Source of the DNA: a virus
Length of the DNA stretch: 31,505 nucleotides
Virus record (IMG/VR): IMGVR_UViG_3300037508_001640
Coordinates: 1-31,505 of that record
Reading direction: 5' to 3' (one strand)
The position numbers and the translations under genes were made by a program. Below are positions 14,613 to 22,786 of the stretch, piece by piece. Numbering within the stretch: the stretch's first letter is position 1; the number at the start of each line of letters is the position of its first letter. The notes beneath the pieces were generated by a model. The model saw only the letters and a list, made by a program, of their open reading frames with translations, was not told where the DNA came from and ran no database searches.

Positions 14613-16120
14613 AGCGTGCTCAGGGGGCCGGGCACGTGGGACAGCAGCGTCAGCCGGGTGACGCCCCGAAACCAGTCGGGTCCACCCCCCACGACGAGCG
14701 TGCGCCGGTCCCGGAAGGCCCACCCCTCGGCGCTGTACCGGGACTCGACCTGGTCGGTGGTGAGCCGCAGGCAGTCGCCGATCGCGGCCGGCGCCAGGCG
14801 GAAGCCTGCGCTGCGGACGACAAGCCGCTCGCCCCGCCGCAGCAGGTACGGCCGGAGGCGGTCATCGACCGAGGAACCCCACGCGGTGGTGTTGTCGAAC
14901 ACGGCGGGCAGCTCGAGCTCGTGCCGCTCGCGGGCAGGGCGGGTGTCGACCTGCTCGGTGGCCGAGGTGCCCCAGGTGCCGGAGGCGCCGAAGGTGATCG
15001 ACATCGTTCGGGCCTCGACCGGGATGGCGCTGTCCCAGGTGTCGTAGGCCTCCACGTGGCCGTCCTGCAGCGACCAGGTGTCGGGGGGCTCGGAGTACCC
15101 AGGCTCCATCGCGGCGCGCGCGGTGAGTTGGCCCTGGCGCTGCGACAGGAAGAACCCGCCCGGCGCGAGGAACTGGTTGATCAGCGACTGGCCGTCGTCC
15201 TGCGGCTCGGACACCAACAGCGCCCAGTTGTTGCTCCCGCTCGCCGGCGACGAACGGAGCACCTGCTGCCGGATGTCCTCGCCGTCCACGAGCTCCGTGG
15301 GCAGCGCATAGCCCCAGCTGGCGGGGTTCACGTCGCGCTCGCCGTGGTAGTTCAGCGTCCCGGTCGAGACCAGGATCCGGCGCACCGCGTTGAGGGGGTG
15401 GGTCTCGGCGAGCGCGACGGGGACGACTCCGCTGCCCACGTTCGCGTTGACCGCCGTCGTCCCGAACTGCCCGGCGGACGACACGCCCGTGAACGAGGTC
15501 CCCGTCTTCCCGGTGGCGGTGAGGTAGAACGGCGGGGCGCCGCTCTCCGGCACCACCAGCAGGCAGTACGGGTCCACGTCCGACTTTTCCCAGCCCGCCG
15601 TGGAGTCGACGCTGACCGTGGTGTCGGTCGGTAGGTAGAGCCCGTTCACCTCAGCGCTGACGCCGTCGAGCGACGAGAACAGGCGCGGATCGTCGGTCGG
15701 TCCGACCCACCGCGACTGCAGGCTGTAGGCCAGGTCGACGAGCTGCAGCGACCACGACCCGCCCGCCCACCGGAGCGCGCGCACCACGCCCACGAAGACC
15801 GTCTCGAACGCGGACGCCGGCCAGCCCGACAGGCCGAGCCGGAGGCGCACGACCTGGCCGGGGGTCGTCCGCCGCCGCACGTCCTGGGTGAGGCTCAGGG
15901 TGACGCTGGTCGCCGTCCGGGTCCAGGAGGGCACCTGGAGCTCCCCGTGGGTCACGGACGATCGCTGCGGGTCGATCGCCTCGTCGTACCCGACCACGTA
16001 GTGCGACGACAGCTGCAGCTCTCGGCCGCCGGTGAAGCGCCCCACCGCGACGCTCTCGAGCAGGAAGACGAGGGCCACGTCCCCCCGCAGCTCACGCTGG
16101 AACTCCTCGGTCCACCCCAC
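14609..16120 (-). CDS. Tail tip / baseplate hub-like minor tail protein
   Basis: A 503-residue protein from GTG 16120, three bases after the previous stop. It is beta-rich, starting with TEEFQRELRGDVALVFLLES and followed by strand repeats typical of distal tail and hub proteins (TRTATSVTLSLTQDVRRRTT, VVRLRLGLSGW). Position after the tape measure and one minor tail gene, and before the fibre, matches the hub or baseplate genes of siphoviruses. No peptidase motif is apparent. It probably forms part of the adsorption apparatus. Confidence 0.65.
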   Translation of the reverse strand: MGWTEEFQRELRGDVALVFLLESVAVGRFTGGRELQLSSHYVVGYDEAIDPQRSSVTHGELQVPSWTRTATSVTLSLTQDVRRRTTPGQVVRLRLGLSGWPASAFETVFVGVVRALRWAGGSWSLQLVDLAYSLQSRWVGPTDDPRLFSSLDGVSAEVNGLYLPTDTTVSVDSTAGWEKSDVDPYCLLVVPESGAPPFYLTATGKTGTSFTGVSSAGQFGTTAVNANVGSGVVPVALAETHPLNAVRRILVSTGTLNYHGERDVNPASWGYALPTELVDGEDIRQQVLRSSPASGSNNWALLVSEPQDDGQSLINQFLAPGGFFLSQRQGQLTARAAMEPGYSEPPDTWSLQDGHVEAYDTWDSAIPVEARTMSITFGASGTWGTSATEQVDTRPARERHELELPAVFDNTTAWGSSVDDRLRPYLLRRGERLVVRSAGFRLAPAAIGDCLRLTTDQVESRYSAEGWAFRDRRTLVVGGGPDWFRGVTRLTLLSHVPGPLSTL

Positions 16121-16123
16121 GCG

Positions 16124-16900
16124 TCACCAGCTCACGGTGGTGGTGGCCGTGGCGAGCTCGAGGTCCACATCGAGGTCGCTGTCGTAGGCGAGCTCGCCGT
16201 CCGTGGCCGTCGTGCCGCGGTACCGGAGCCCCTGAGTGGCGGCGCGCGCCAGTCGGGACGGTGGCTCCTCGAGCTGTAGCTCGAGCGCCCACGTGATCCG
16301 GTGGTCGGTCCGCAGGATCGGGGTGTTGAGGGCGCCGTCCTGCAGCCGAACAAACGGCCAGAACCGGCGATCCCGGATCAACACGTACGGCTCCTCGGAG
16401 TAGTCGAACAGCAGGCCGGCGGAGAGGGTCACCTTGCGCTTGTTCGCGCTGATCGCCGACACCACGGCCTCCTCCCAGACGCCGCGGGGGGAGGCGCCCT
16501 GGACCACCACCACGTCGCCCACGTCGAGGTCGGCCGTCGACCAGGCGTCCCAGAGGTTCTCCTCGATCCGGACGATGGTGTCGCCGCGCGCCGGGGCCGA
16601 CTTGGCGAAGCCGCCCCACGTGGCGCCGTCCTCCTCCGCGAGCCCGATCACCCCGTTGCGCCGCAAGTGGTTGCCGATCGCCTGGCACTCGCGGACCACG
16701 CTGACACTGGTGAGGTACTCCACGAGCGTCCGAAGGGTCCGCATGCTCGTGAACGTCGTTAGCACCCGCTGGCCGTCCGCGCTGCGCGCCGACACCGAGT
16801 CCGCGGGGTCACCCTCCACGAGCTCACGCCAGCCGAGGCCCAGGTCGACGACCCGGAGCAGGCTCTCGGGGGTGGGGTACCAGTACAGCTGCGCCGTCAC
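16124..16900 (-). CDS. Minor tail protein (distal-tail-like)
   Basis: A 258-residue protein from GTG 16900, overlapping the tape measure stop as GTGA. It is mostly beta, with segments such as VLTTFTSMRTLRTLVEYLTS, DVGDVVVVQGASPRGVWEE and ITWALELQLEEPP. Its position immediately downstream of the tape measure is that of the distal tail protein in siphoviruses. The assignment is based on context more than on motif. The string ASPRGV inside it is not encoded by the 32-bp repeat. Confidence 0.55.
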   Translation of the reverse strand: MTAQLYWYPTPESLLRVVDLGLGWRELVEGDPADSVSARSADGQRVLTTFTSMRTLRTLVEYLTSVSVVRECQAIGNHLRRNGVIGLAEEDGATWGGFAKSAPARGDTIVRIEENLWDAWSTADLDVGDVVVVQGASPRGVWEEAVVSAISANKRKVTLSAGLLFDYSEEPYVLIRDRRFWPFVRLQDGALNTPILRTDHRITWALELQLEEPPSRLARAATQGLRYRGTTATDGELAYDSDLDVDLELATATTTVSW

Positions 16901-18987
16901 GGGACCGTCTCGCCGAGGCCGTACCCGGGCCCGAAGTCGCCGCCGACCACCTCGCGGATCTGGCGGATGATCTCGCGTGTGTCGGGGCCGTAGATGTGGA
17001 ACGTGTGCCCGCCTCCTGCCGATCGGCCTCGGCCCGCGCGGGTGATCTCCTCGCCCTTGTGCACCTTCGCGACCCCGGTGCGGGTGATCTCCGAGCTGCC
17101 CCGATCGAACGACGGGAGCTCGACGCCGAACAGCGAGCGGCCGCCCTCCGCGGTGAAGTCGGTCCCGAGCACCCGACCCTCCTTGTCCTGGAACGGCTTG
17201 GTGATGGACATCAGGGCCTCGCCGATCTTGTCCGCGAACTTCTGCGGGAGCCCGGCGAACAGGTCGTTGAGCGCGTCCCACACACCCTCGGCGACAGCGC
17301 CGATCAGGCCGCCGGAGAGCAGGAACTCGAGCCCGTCGGCGAACAGCGCCGGGATCTGATCGACGAGCATCGTCCCGAGGTCGACGATCAGCCGGGGCAC
17401 GAGCTGGGTCAGCTCGGACACCAGCTCCGGCACGGCCTGCACGATCACGCCTGGGAGCTCGAGGACGGCCTGCACGATCGCGGTCACGAGGTCGGGCAGG
17501 TCGCCAATGAGGTTCGGCAGCGTCTCACCGAGGGCGGTGCCCAGGCGATCGGGCAGCGTGTCGAACATGTCACCCAGGCCGCCGAGGGTGTCGGCGATCC
17601 CGTCGATCAGGTCGGGCAGGCCGACGACGGCGGCGATGGCCGCGCCGACCGGGCCCGCTGCGCCAAGGGCCCCGACAGCCCCGCCCGCGCCCCCGCTCAA
17701 CACCGGGAGCAAGCCCTGGAGCGCGCTCCCGGCGATGTCGCCCCCGAGCCCGCTGATCGCGCCCTCCAGGCCGGAGGTGTCGATGGAGCCAGCGGTGGAC
17801 GCGAGCGCGGCATTGGCTGCGTCGCCGGCGAGGGCGGCGTCGTTCTGGGCCAGGAGCTCGGCGCGGACGCGGGCGGCGTCCGCGCTGGCTTCGGCGTCGA
17901 GTTCGGCCAGCGCCGCGGCGCGGACCTTGGCGGCAGCTGCGGACTCGCGGTCGGCGGCGGCGCCGTCCCGCTTGGCCTCCGCCAGCGCCTTCTCCGCCTC
18001 GGCCTGCTCGAGCGCCGACTGCAGCTGGTCCTTTCGGAGCTGGCCCGACTCGAATGCGGCGTCGGCGAGCGCGCGGTCGGCCTCCACGGCGAGGTCGAGG
18101 GTGTCCACGTACGCCTGCACGGCGGCGTCGATCGCGTCCGTGGACTGCACGAGGCGGATCTGCGCGTCGCTGGCTCCTGTGGCGGAGAGCATCGCGTCCC
18201 GCTGGATGGCGGTCACAGCCTCGCCCGTGCTCTGCCGGGCCCGCGTGCCTGCCGCAGCCAGGTCGTCGAGGGCGGCCGCGGCGGCCCGTCCGTCCTCCTC
18301 GAGGTCGCGCAGGCCGAGCGCGTACGCCACCGCCTCGGAGGCGCCCAGCGTGAACACCGCGACGCCGGCGCGGCCCACGTTGGTCATCGTGTCGAGCGTG
18401 CCCGTGAGGGCGTCAGCGGAGGGCAGGAGGTCGTCGAGCCGACCGAGGAGCCCCGCGGCGGCGGCCATCGCGGGCTCGAACGCGGCGGCGGCGAGCCCGG
18501 CCACCTGCACCTTGAGATCCGCGCTGGCGGCCTCGGCCCCGAGCGCCGTCTGCCGGTAGTCGTCGAGCGCCTCGGTGGTCTCGGGCGGCAGGGGCTCCGA
18601 GCCGCTGATCTCGCCCAGCCGCTTCTGCAGGGCCTCGGCGCCCATGACCATGTCGTGGATGGCGCTGGCGCCCCCGAGCGCCGCGATCCCGATCGCTGCG
18701 ACGCCGGCGGCGCCGATGCCGGCGGCGACCCCCAGCGAGCCGATCGCCCCGCCCGACTCCGAGATCCCGCCGGCCACGTCGAACAGCACGTCGGCCACGT
18801 CGCCGAACACCCCGCCCATCATGCCGGCGCTCTTCTCGGCGACGCGCTGCAGCGACCCGAGGCCCTTCTCCGCGCTGCCGGCGGAGCTGCCCAGGCGGTG
18901 CGTGGCGTCCGCAGCCTGGCCGGCCTGGCGGGCGTACCCGTCCCCGAGGCTGATCACGTACTCGACGATCTCGCGCTGCTGGGACAC
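16897..18987 (-). CDS. Tail tape measure protein
   Basis: A 696-residue protein from GTG 18987, abutting the upstream chaperone stop. It starts with a helical N-terminus (REIVEYVISLGDGYARQAGQ), as in tape measures. Long Ala-rich coiled-coil stretches at about residues 285-385 include repeated AxAxAxR helices. A hydrophobic, Gly/Leu-rich region at about 405-570 probably contains membrane-active segments. The C-terminal part (HTFHIYGPDTREIIRQIREV) resembles the tails of other phage tape measures. The length would suggest a tail of moderate length, about 100 nm by the usual 0.15 nm per residue rule. It is translated after the frameshifted chaperones, as expected. Confidence 0.88.
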   Translation of the reverse strand: MSQQREIVEYVISLGDGYARQAGQAADATHRLGSSAGSAEKGLGSLQRVAEKSAGMMGGVFGDVADVLFDVAGGISESGGAIGSLGVAAGIGAAGVAAIGIAALGGASAIHDMVMGAEALQKRLGEISGSEPLPPETTEALDDYRQTALGAEAASADLKVQVAGLAAAAFEPAMAAAAGLLGRLDDLLPSADALTGTLDTMTNVGRAGVAVFTLGASEAVAYALGLRDLEEDGRAAAAALDDLAAAGTRARQSTGEAVTAIQRDAMLSATGASDAQIRLVQSTDAIDAAVQAYVDTLDLAVEADRALADAAFESGQLRKDQLQSALEQAEAEKALAEAKRDGAAADRESAAAAKVRAAALAELDAEASADAARVRAELLAQNDAALAGDAANAALASTAGSIDTSGLEGAISGLGGDIAGSALQGLLPVLSGGAGGAVGALGAAGPVGAAIAAVVGLPDLIDGIADTLGGLGDMFDTLPDRLGTALGETLPNLIGDLPDLVTAIVQAVLELPGVIVQAVPELVSELTQLVPRLIVDLGTMLVDQIPALFADGLEFLLSGGLIGAVAEGVWDALNDLFAGLPQKFADKIGEALMSITKPFQDKEGRVLGTDFTAEGGRSLFGVELPSFDRGSSEITRTGVAKVHKGEEITRAGRGRSAGGGHTFHIYGPDTREIIRQIREVVGGDFGPGYGLGETVP

Positions 18988-19176
18988 TCACCACTCTCCG
19001 ACGACTGCGATGCGCTCCGCGCCTTGCCGCTCCTGCTTTCGCTCCCGCCCCCGCAGCTCGAGGCAGGCCACCCCGATCGCTACGTCCTCAGGGCTCCACC
19101 GGAGGACTGCCCCCGGGTGGGTCCCGTAGGTCCGGGCCAGGCGGTGCAGCAGCCGGAGCCGGTCCGGATCCCGCAC
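18988..19176 (-). CDS. Frameshifted C-terminal extension of the tail assembly chaperone
   Basis: This frame continues the upstream chaperone after a proposed +1 slip at 19178-19180 and adds 62 residues. LRLLHRLARTYGTHPGAVLR, followed by WSPEDVAIGVACLE, has the helical YGTHP..V pattern of the T part of phage G/GT chaperone pairs. GTG 19176 could in principle start it separately, but there is no good ribosome binding site and it lies inside the upstream frame. The fused product would be 257 residues: 195 plus 62. It sits just before the tape measure, the classic GT location. Confidence 0.65.
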   Translation of the reverse strand: MRDPDRLRLLHRLARTYGTHPGAVLRWSPEDVAIGVACLELRGRERKQERQGAERIAVVGEW

Positions 19177-19762
19177 GAAACGTGTCCACGCGTTTCCGCG
19201 TCAGGCCCCCCTGGGTCGACTGCACCGCGAGGCCGAGGACCTCGCGGAGCTGGGCCGGCAGGCGCCCGACCCACACGATGCCGCGCGGCTTGTCCTCGCG
19301 GCGTTCGTCGCGCACCCATTGCCAGTCCTCCCACCCCTGGTTGGGCGGCTCCGCAGCCCACAGGACGCCGCCGGGTTCCTCGATCGGCGTGGTCAGGTTG
19401 GCGACGCCGTCGACGCTGGCGCACAGGTAGGCCTCGCACCGCGCGAGCAGCGCCGCCCGCCCCTCCGCCGTCGACTGGAGCGCCTCGAGCCGCTTGAGCG
19501 TCCGGGCCCGCTCGACCTCGGCGACCCGCGCGATGTTCGCGCGGCGCGCGGCCTCGTCGGCGTGCTGCCCGAGGCCGGCGATGTGCTCCTTGCGCTCCCG
19601 CGCGATCTCGGCCTGGACCGCGGCGTAGGCCTCGGACCCCTCCAGCGCGGCGTAGCCCTGGGCCTGCAGCTGCTCGGAGTTCACCCGCCGCAGCCGCCAC
19701 ACCACCCGACCCATGCCCAGGTAGCCCACGACCTCCCGGCACCACTCCTCTGCGATCGTCAC
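19088..19762 (-). CDS. Tail assembly chaperone (gpG-like), unshifted product
   Basis: A 224-residue protein from GTG 19762 (GTGA overlap). Helical segments (EAYAAVQAEIARERKEHIAG, ARTLKRLEALQSTAEGRAAL) are followed by a Trp-rich part (PPNQGWEDWQWVRDERRE) and RGIVWVGRLPAQLREVLGL. The only phenylalanine codon, TTT at codon 195, is followed by CGT. Beyond it the frame turns into a Pro/Gly/Ala-rich 29-residue tail that overlaps the coding sequence of the +1 frame, so it is probably used only in the unshifted form. It lies between the tail tube and tape measure, the standard place for the chaperone that coats the tape measure during assembly. Confidence 0.7.
   Translation of the reverse strand: MTIAEEWCREVVGYLGMGRVVWRLRRVNSEQLQAQGYAALEGSEAYAAVQAEIARERKEHIAGLGQHADEAARRANIARVAEVERARTLKRLEALQSTAEGRAALLARCEAYLCASVDGVANLTTPIEEPGGVLWAAEPPNQGWEDWQWVRDERREDKPRGIVWVGRLPAQLREVLGLAVQSTQGGLTRKRVDTFRAGSGPAPAAAPPGPDLRDPPGGSPPVEP
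19175..19180 (-). promoter_or_regulatory. Proposed +1 programmed frameshift site (TTT CGT)
   Basis: On the transcribed strand the in-frame codons are ACG TTT CGT GCG. Phe-tRNA on UUU can re-pair with UUC one base downstream, after which GUG is read in the frame of the C-terminal extension. UUU CGU is the slip motif known from influenza A PA-X. A dyad, GAAACG-N8-CGTTTC (19177-19196), includes the site in its 3' arm. Confidence 0.6.
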
Positions 19763-19995
19763 GACGCTCCTCCCTGGTCCTGCTGCTCGCGCAGCGCTTG
19801 CTCGACCCGCTCCCGCTCGGCAGCCGCACGCGCCGCCTTGGCGCCCAGCTCCCGCTCCCGCCACGCCTCGAGCTCGGCGACGCCCTCGGCGTCGAGCTTG
19901 CCGGCCCGCTCGAGGTTGCGCAGCTCGGTGGCCCGGGCCCGGTCCGGGTCGGCTGCGCGCAGCCGCGCGAGCTCGCGCACGTCCCGGGCGCCCAT
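19759..19995 (-). CDS. Small helical protein of the tail chaperone region
   Basis: A 78-residue protein from ATG 19995 (TGATG junction with the tail tube gene). It is very rich in Ala, Arg, Glu and Gln and predicted as one long helix or coiled coil (VAELEAWRERELGAKAARAA, then ERERVEQALREQQDQ). It overlaps the chaperone gene by GTGA. A role with the chaperone in tail assembly is plausible from position, but no family is recognised. Confidence 0.5.
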   Translation of the reverse strand: MGARDVRELARLRAADPDRARATELRNLERAGKLDAEGVAELEAWRERELGAKAARAAAERERVEQALREQQDQGGAS

Positions 19996-20966
19996 CAGAC
20001 CCAGTCCGAGTTGCTGTTCACCAACACGAACTTGATGCCGGTCTTCGTGTTGGCTGTCGACTGACAACGCCACTCGCAGGCGTAGTAGATGATCCCAGCG
20101 GTGTCGACGTTGCGATCGCACTTGGTCAACACCGCCTCCTGCGCGGTGATCGTCAGGGCATTCGGGGACGTGCCACCGGTCAGCGCGAGCACGATGTCGC
20201 CGCGATCCTTGTCGTGGTACGACACCATCAGATCCTTGTCGCGGCTGTAGACCTTCGCGGTGACGGTGATCTGGCCCATGTCGCTGGGCGCGGGGGTCCC
20301 CGTCAGGTAGCTGCCGATGAAGGGCGTCCGGACAAGCTTGTGGTCGACCTTGACCGCGAAGTCGGTGGCGAACAGGTTGAGCGAGTTCCAGGTGATTCCG
20401 GTGCCCGCGCCCTGGCCGGCCACGATCTCCTCGCCGTTCGCGACGGCTGGCGTCCCAGCGAGCGCCTGCGGGTCGGTCACGTTCTGGGCGATCCACGAGC
20501 TCTTGAACTTCGCGAAGCCGCCCGCGGAGAGGGAGAACTCCCACGAGGTGCACACGCACCCGGTGAAGCGCCGCGCGAGGTCCGTGTCGGCCGCGTCCGT
20601 GCCGTCGAGCTGCTGCACGGACAGCCCGGGGCGAGAGCTGCCGAGCTCGTACGTGTACGTGTACGGTCCGGTCCCGGTCTTCACGGGCTCCGCTGCGAAC
20701 GCGTGGCGGAGCAGCACGGAGAAGGACTCGTGGTCGTAGGTCGGCACGATCTCCAGATCGCCGCCCACCTCGGTCCCCACGTGCACCAGGTCGCGGCCGA
20801 TGGTGTGGCCGACCTGGACCGACGACGGGAACAGGTGGCCCGGACTCTCGAGCTTCTCCTGCGCGTTGAGGCTGCTGGAGGTGAACGGACACCACCGCGA
20901 CGACGCGACATAGGTGCCGTACGTGACTTCGGTGGCGAGTCCGGCGATTGAGCCCGATCCGATCAT
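19995..20966 (-). CDS. Major tail tube protein
   Basis: A 323-residue protein from ATG 20966, preceded by a clear purine-rich site (GGAGAGG). The start (GSIAGLATEVTYGTYVASSR) is the usual beginning of siphovirus tail tube proteins, where a TExxYGT segment leads into a beta-barrel. Later strands (DLEIVPTYDHESFSVLLRHA, GITWNSLNLFATDFAVKVDH, MGQITVTAKVYSRDKDLMV) fit the same fold. Position before the chaperones and tape measure agrees. Several cysteines (FTGCVCTSW, YYACEWRCQ) are unusual and may stabilise the tube. Confidence 0.8.
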   Translation of the reverse strand: MIGSGSIAGLATEVTYGTYVASSRWCPFTSSSLNAQEKLESPGHLFPSSVQVGHTIGRDLVHVGTEVGGDLEIVPTYDHESFSVLLRHAFAAEPVKTGTGPYTYTYELGSSRPGLSVQQLDGTDAADTDLARRFTGCVCTSWEFSLSAGGFAKFKSSWIAQNVTDPQALAGTPAVANGEEIVAGQGAGTGITWNSLNLFATDFAVKVDHKLVRTPFIGSYLTGTPAPSDMGQITVTAKVYSRDKDLMVSYHDKDRGDIVLALTGGTSPNALTITAQEAVLTKCDRNVDTAGIIYYACEWRCQSTANTKTGIKFVLVNSNSDWV

Positions 20967-20976
20967 GGTCCTCTCC

Positions 20977-21798
20977 TCAGCCCGCCGGCTCGAGCACGTC
21001 GTAGACGACGAGCCCGGTGCGGTGGACGATCGTCCGATGGGTGGTGGTGCTGGCGGGGGTGCGGGTCTGCACCTGGACCTCCGCGGTGTACCGGTTGGGG
21101 CTCGTGCCCGCCGTGAGCCTGATCCGCACGAACATGCGGCGGCGGCGTCCGTCCGGGATCTCGACGAACCGGGTGCCGGTGTGGTCTTCCATCGACGTGC
21201 CGGTCGCGCCCGCGTCGGTGTACACGACGACCTTCACGGCGCCGATCTCTTCGTACGCGACGTGCCCCTCGGAGGGGCGCCGGTACACCTCGAGCACCGG
21301 CCCGACGTCCAGCCAGTAGTGCTCCGTGGCCCCGGCGCCCTTCCCGAGGAGCGCCTGCGGGCGGGTGAGGCCGGGGGGCTGGCCCTGCACCGCGAGCTGA
21401 CGCGCCGAAGGGCGGCCGAGCTCGATGTACCCGTCGAGGATCGAGCTCATGGTCACGGCGCTTGAGCCGTCCGCGACCGTCGACTCGGGATCGAAGTACA
21501 CGAAGAACTGCGCGGTGCTGTTGGCGACCGCGGGAACGGTGGCGCCGTCGATCCGCAGGCGGCCGGCGCGCGTGCTCCGGCTGAACGCTCCACCGCCCGG
21601 CTTGTCCACGTCGTAGGCGACGAGCGTCACCCCGTCCGCCGACGTGATCCGCACTGCGTCGCCAGCGGTGTCGATCGCGTTCCAGAACTCGTCCCACTCG
21701 GGCGGGATCGTGGTGTCCACGTCGATCGTGCCGGATCCCGCGGTGTTCGGGACGCTGATCGAGGCGCGCTTCTGGTAGTCGGAGTCGTACCAGCTCAA
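20977..21798 (-). CDS. DUF2341-like structural protein
   Basis: A 273-residue protein starting at TTG 21798 (TTGA overlap). The N-terminal section (YQKRASISVPNTAGSGTIDV, then DAVRITSADGVTLVAYDVDK) has the layout of DUF2341: a basic strand opening, followed by the D.RIT..DG..L.Y(D/E) motif. DUF2341 occurs in secreted and surface-associated beta proteins. The C-terminal half is also beta-rich (VEIPDGRRRRMFVRIRLTAG). It lies between tail terminator and tail tube, where siphoviruses sometimes carry extra tail-surface proteins. A tail decoration role is inference. Confidence 0.55.
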   Translation of the reverse strand: MSWYDSDYQKRASISVPNTAGSGTIDVDTTIPPEWDEFWNAIDTAGDAVRITSADGVTLVAYDVDKPGGGAFSRSTRAGRLRIDGATVPAVANSTAQFFVYFDPESTVADGSSAVTMSSILDGYIELGRPSARQLAVQGQPPGLTRPQALLGKGAGATEHYWLDVGPVLEVYRRPSEGHVAYEEIGAVKVVVYTDAGATGTSMEDHTGTRFVEIPDGRRRRMFVRIRLTAGTSPNRYTAEVQVQTRTPASTTTHRTIVHRTGLVVYDVLEPAG

Positions 21799-22277
21799 GA
21801 CGACAGCCCCGCGGTCTGGCGGTTGAGCAGCCAGGACACCACCACGCCGCACTGCGCGGCGTGCTCGGTCGCGCCGTCCAGGTCCGCGTCAACCGCGGCC
21901 AGGTCGAACTGGAGGTCGGGCAACGCGTACAGGGCGTTGCCCGGGGTGGACGCCGCCGTGGTCAGCGCGAGGGTCACGTAGTGCAGCACGAGCTCGGCCC
22001 GGGTGACTCGCGCCGACAGCGCCAGCGTGGGCACCGTGGCCCACACGATCACGTCGACCGTGCAGGGGTACTGCCAGCGGGTGAAGGCGGTGCCGCGCTT
22101 GCCGGAGGCGACCACCCCGGACACTGCGGCGAACGGGAGCTGCGGGGGGCTGGAGTAGCGGCCGCGCTCCACGCGACCCGAGGCGGAGAGGTCGAGCGCG
22201 TCGTCGCCCGTGCCGTGCACGGCCTTGAGCGCGGTCACGATGGCGGCCACCACGAGGTCGAGGCGGGGGCTGCTCAC
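21795..22277 (-). CDS. Tail terminator-like protein
   Basis: A 160-residue protein from GTG 22277 (GTGA overlap). It begins with a helix (LDLVVAAIVTALKAVHGTGD), then strands (SPPQLPFAAVSGVVASGKRG, WQYPCTVDVIVWATVPTLAL). A long helix (ALSARVTRAELVLHYVTLAL) and a final strand (AAQCGVVVSWLLNR) follow. This alpha-beta layout and the position two genes after the connector, before the tail tube, match tail terminator (gpU-like) proteins that cap the tail tube. No exact family is claimed. Confidence 0.6.
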   Translation of the reverse strand: MSSPRLDLVVAAIVTALKAVHGTGDDALDLSASGRVERGRYSSPPQLPFAAVSGVVASGKRGTAFTRWQYPCTVDVIVWATVPTLALSARVTRAELVLHYVTLALTTAASTPGNALYALPDLQFDLAAVDADLDGATEHAAQCGVVVSWLLNRQTAGLSS

Positions 22278-22786
22278 GACACCCCCAGCGACGACCGCAG
22301 GCCGTCCTCGATCGCGTCCGGCACCCCGTGCGCCTCGCGGCGGATCGTCTCCTGCAGCACCCGCGTGGCGGGGGCCTGCACGCTGTCGACCAGGCGCCAG
22401 CGCAGCTCCACGAACCCGGACCGCCGGGACGCCAGGAACAGGCGCCCGTCGCGGGTGCGGATCCCCACGAGGGGACCGTCGGCGCGGGGGCCGGAGAGGG
22501 CGCGCGGACCGACGCCGAGGGGGACCGCGAGGTACGGCGAGCCGCGAACAGCGCCGCCCTCCTCGAGGACCTGGGCCGCGGGGTGGGTGGAGCGCAGCGC
22601 GACCCTGCCCTCGGTCGCGCGCGCGGTGATCGACTGGCGGTAGGCGCCAGTCCGCACGCGGGCGTGCGCGCGGGCCCGGGCCTCGAGCAGGGGCGCGAAC
22701 CGGTGCAGCTCCTGCTCGACCGCGGTCGGGAACGTTCGGAACGTCCGTTCGGTGCGCGCGGCCCAAGTCTGGAGGTCAACCGACAC
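22274..22786 (-). CDS. HK97 gp10-like head-tail / tail completion protein
   Basis: A 170-residue protein from GTG 22786, overlapping the connector gene by eleven bases. A helical N-terminus (TFRTFPTAVEQELHRFAPLL, EARARAHARVRTGAYRQSI) leads into a beta section containing RSTHPAAQVLEEGG and a charged helix near the end (ATRVLQETIRREAHGVPDAI). The phrase RVRTGAYRQSI corresponds to the V.TG.Lr.Si motif of HK97 gp10 family proteins. Position after the connector is as expected. Confidence 0.7.
   Translation of the reverse strand: MSVDLQTWAARTERTFRTFPTAVEQELHRFAPLLEARARAHARVRTGAYRQSITARATEGRVALRSTHPAAQVLEEGGAVRGSPYLAVPLGVGPRALSGPRADGPLVGIRTRDGRLFLASRRSGFVELRWRLVDSVQAPATRVLQETIRREAHGVPDAIEDGLRSSLGVS

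Noticed and set aside
16450-16510. ASPRGV peptide inside the minor tail protein as another SPRGV element
   Set aside because: The DNA there is different (codons GCC TCC CCC CGC GGC GTC), so only six residues agree by chance.
16996-19497. An 833-residue plus-strand open frame opposite the tape measure gene
   Set aside because: It mirrors the helical Ala-rich tape measure codons and has no domain of its own.
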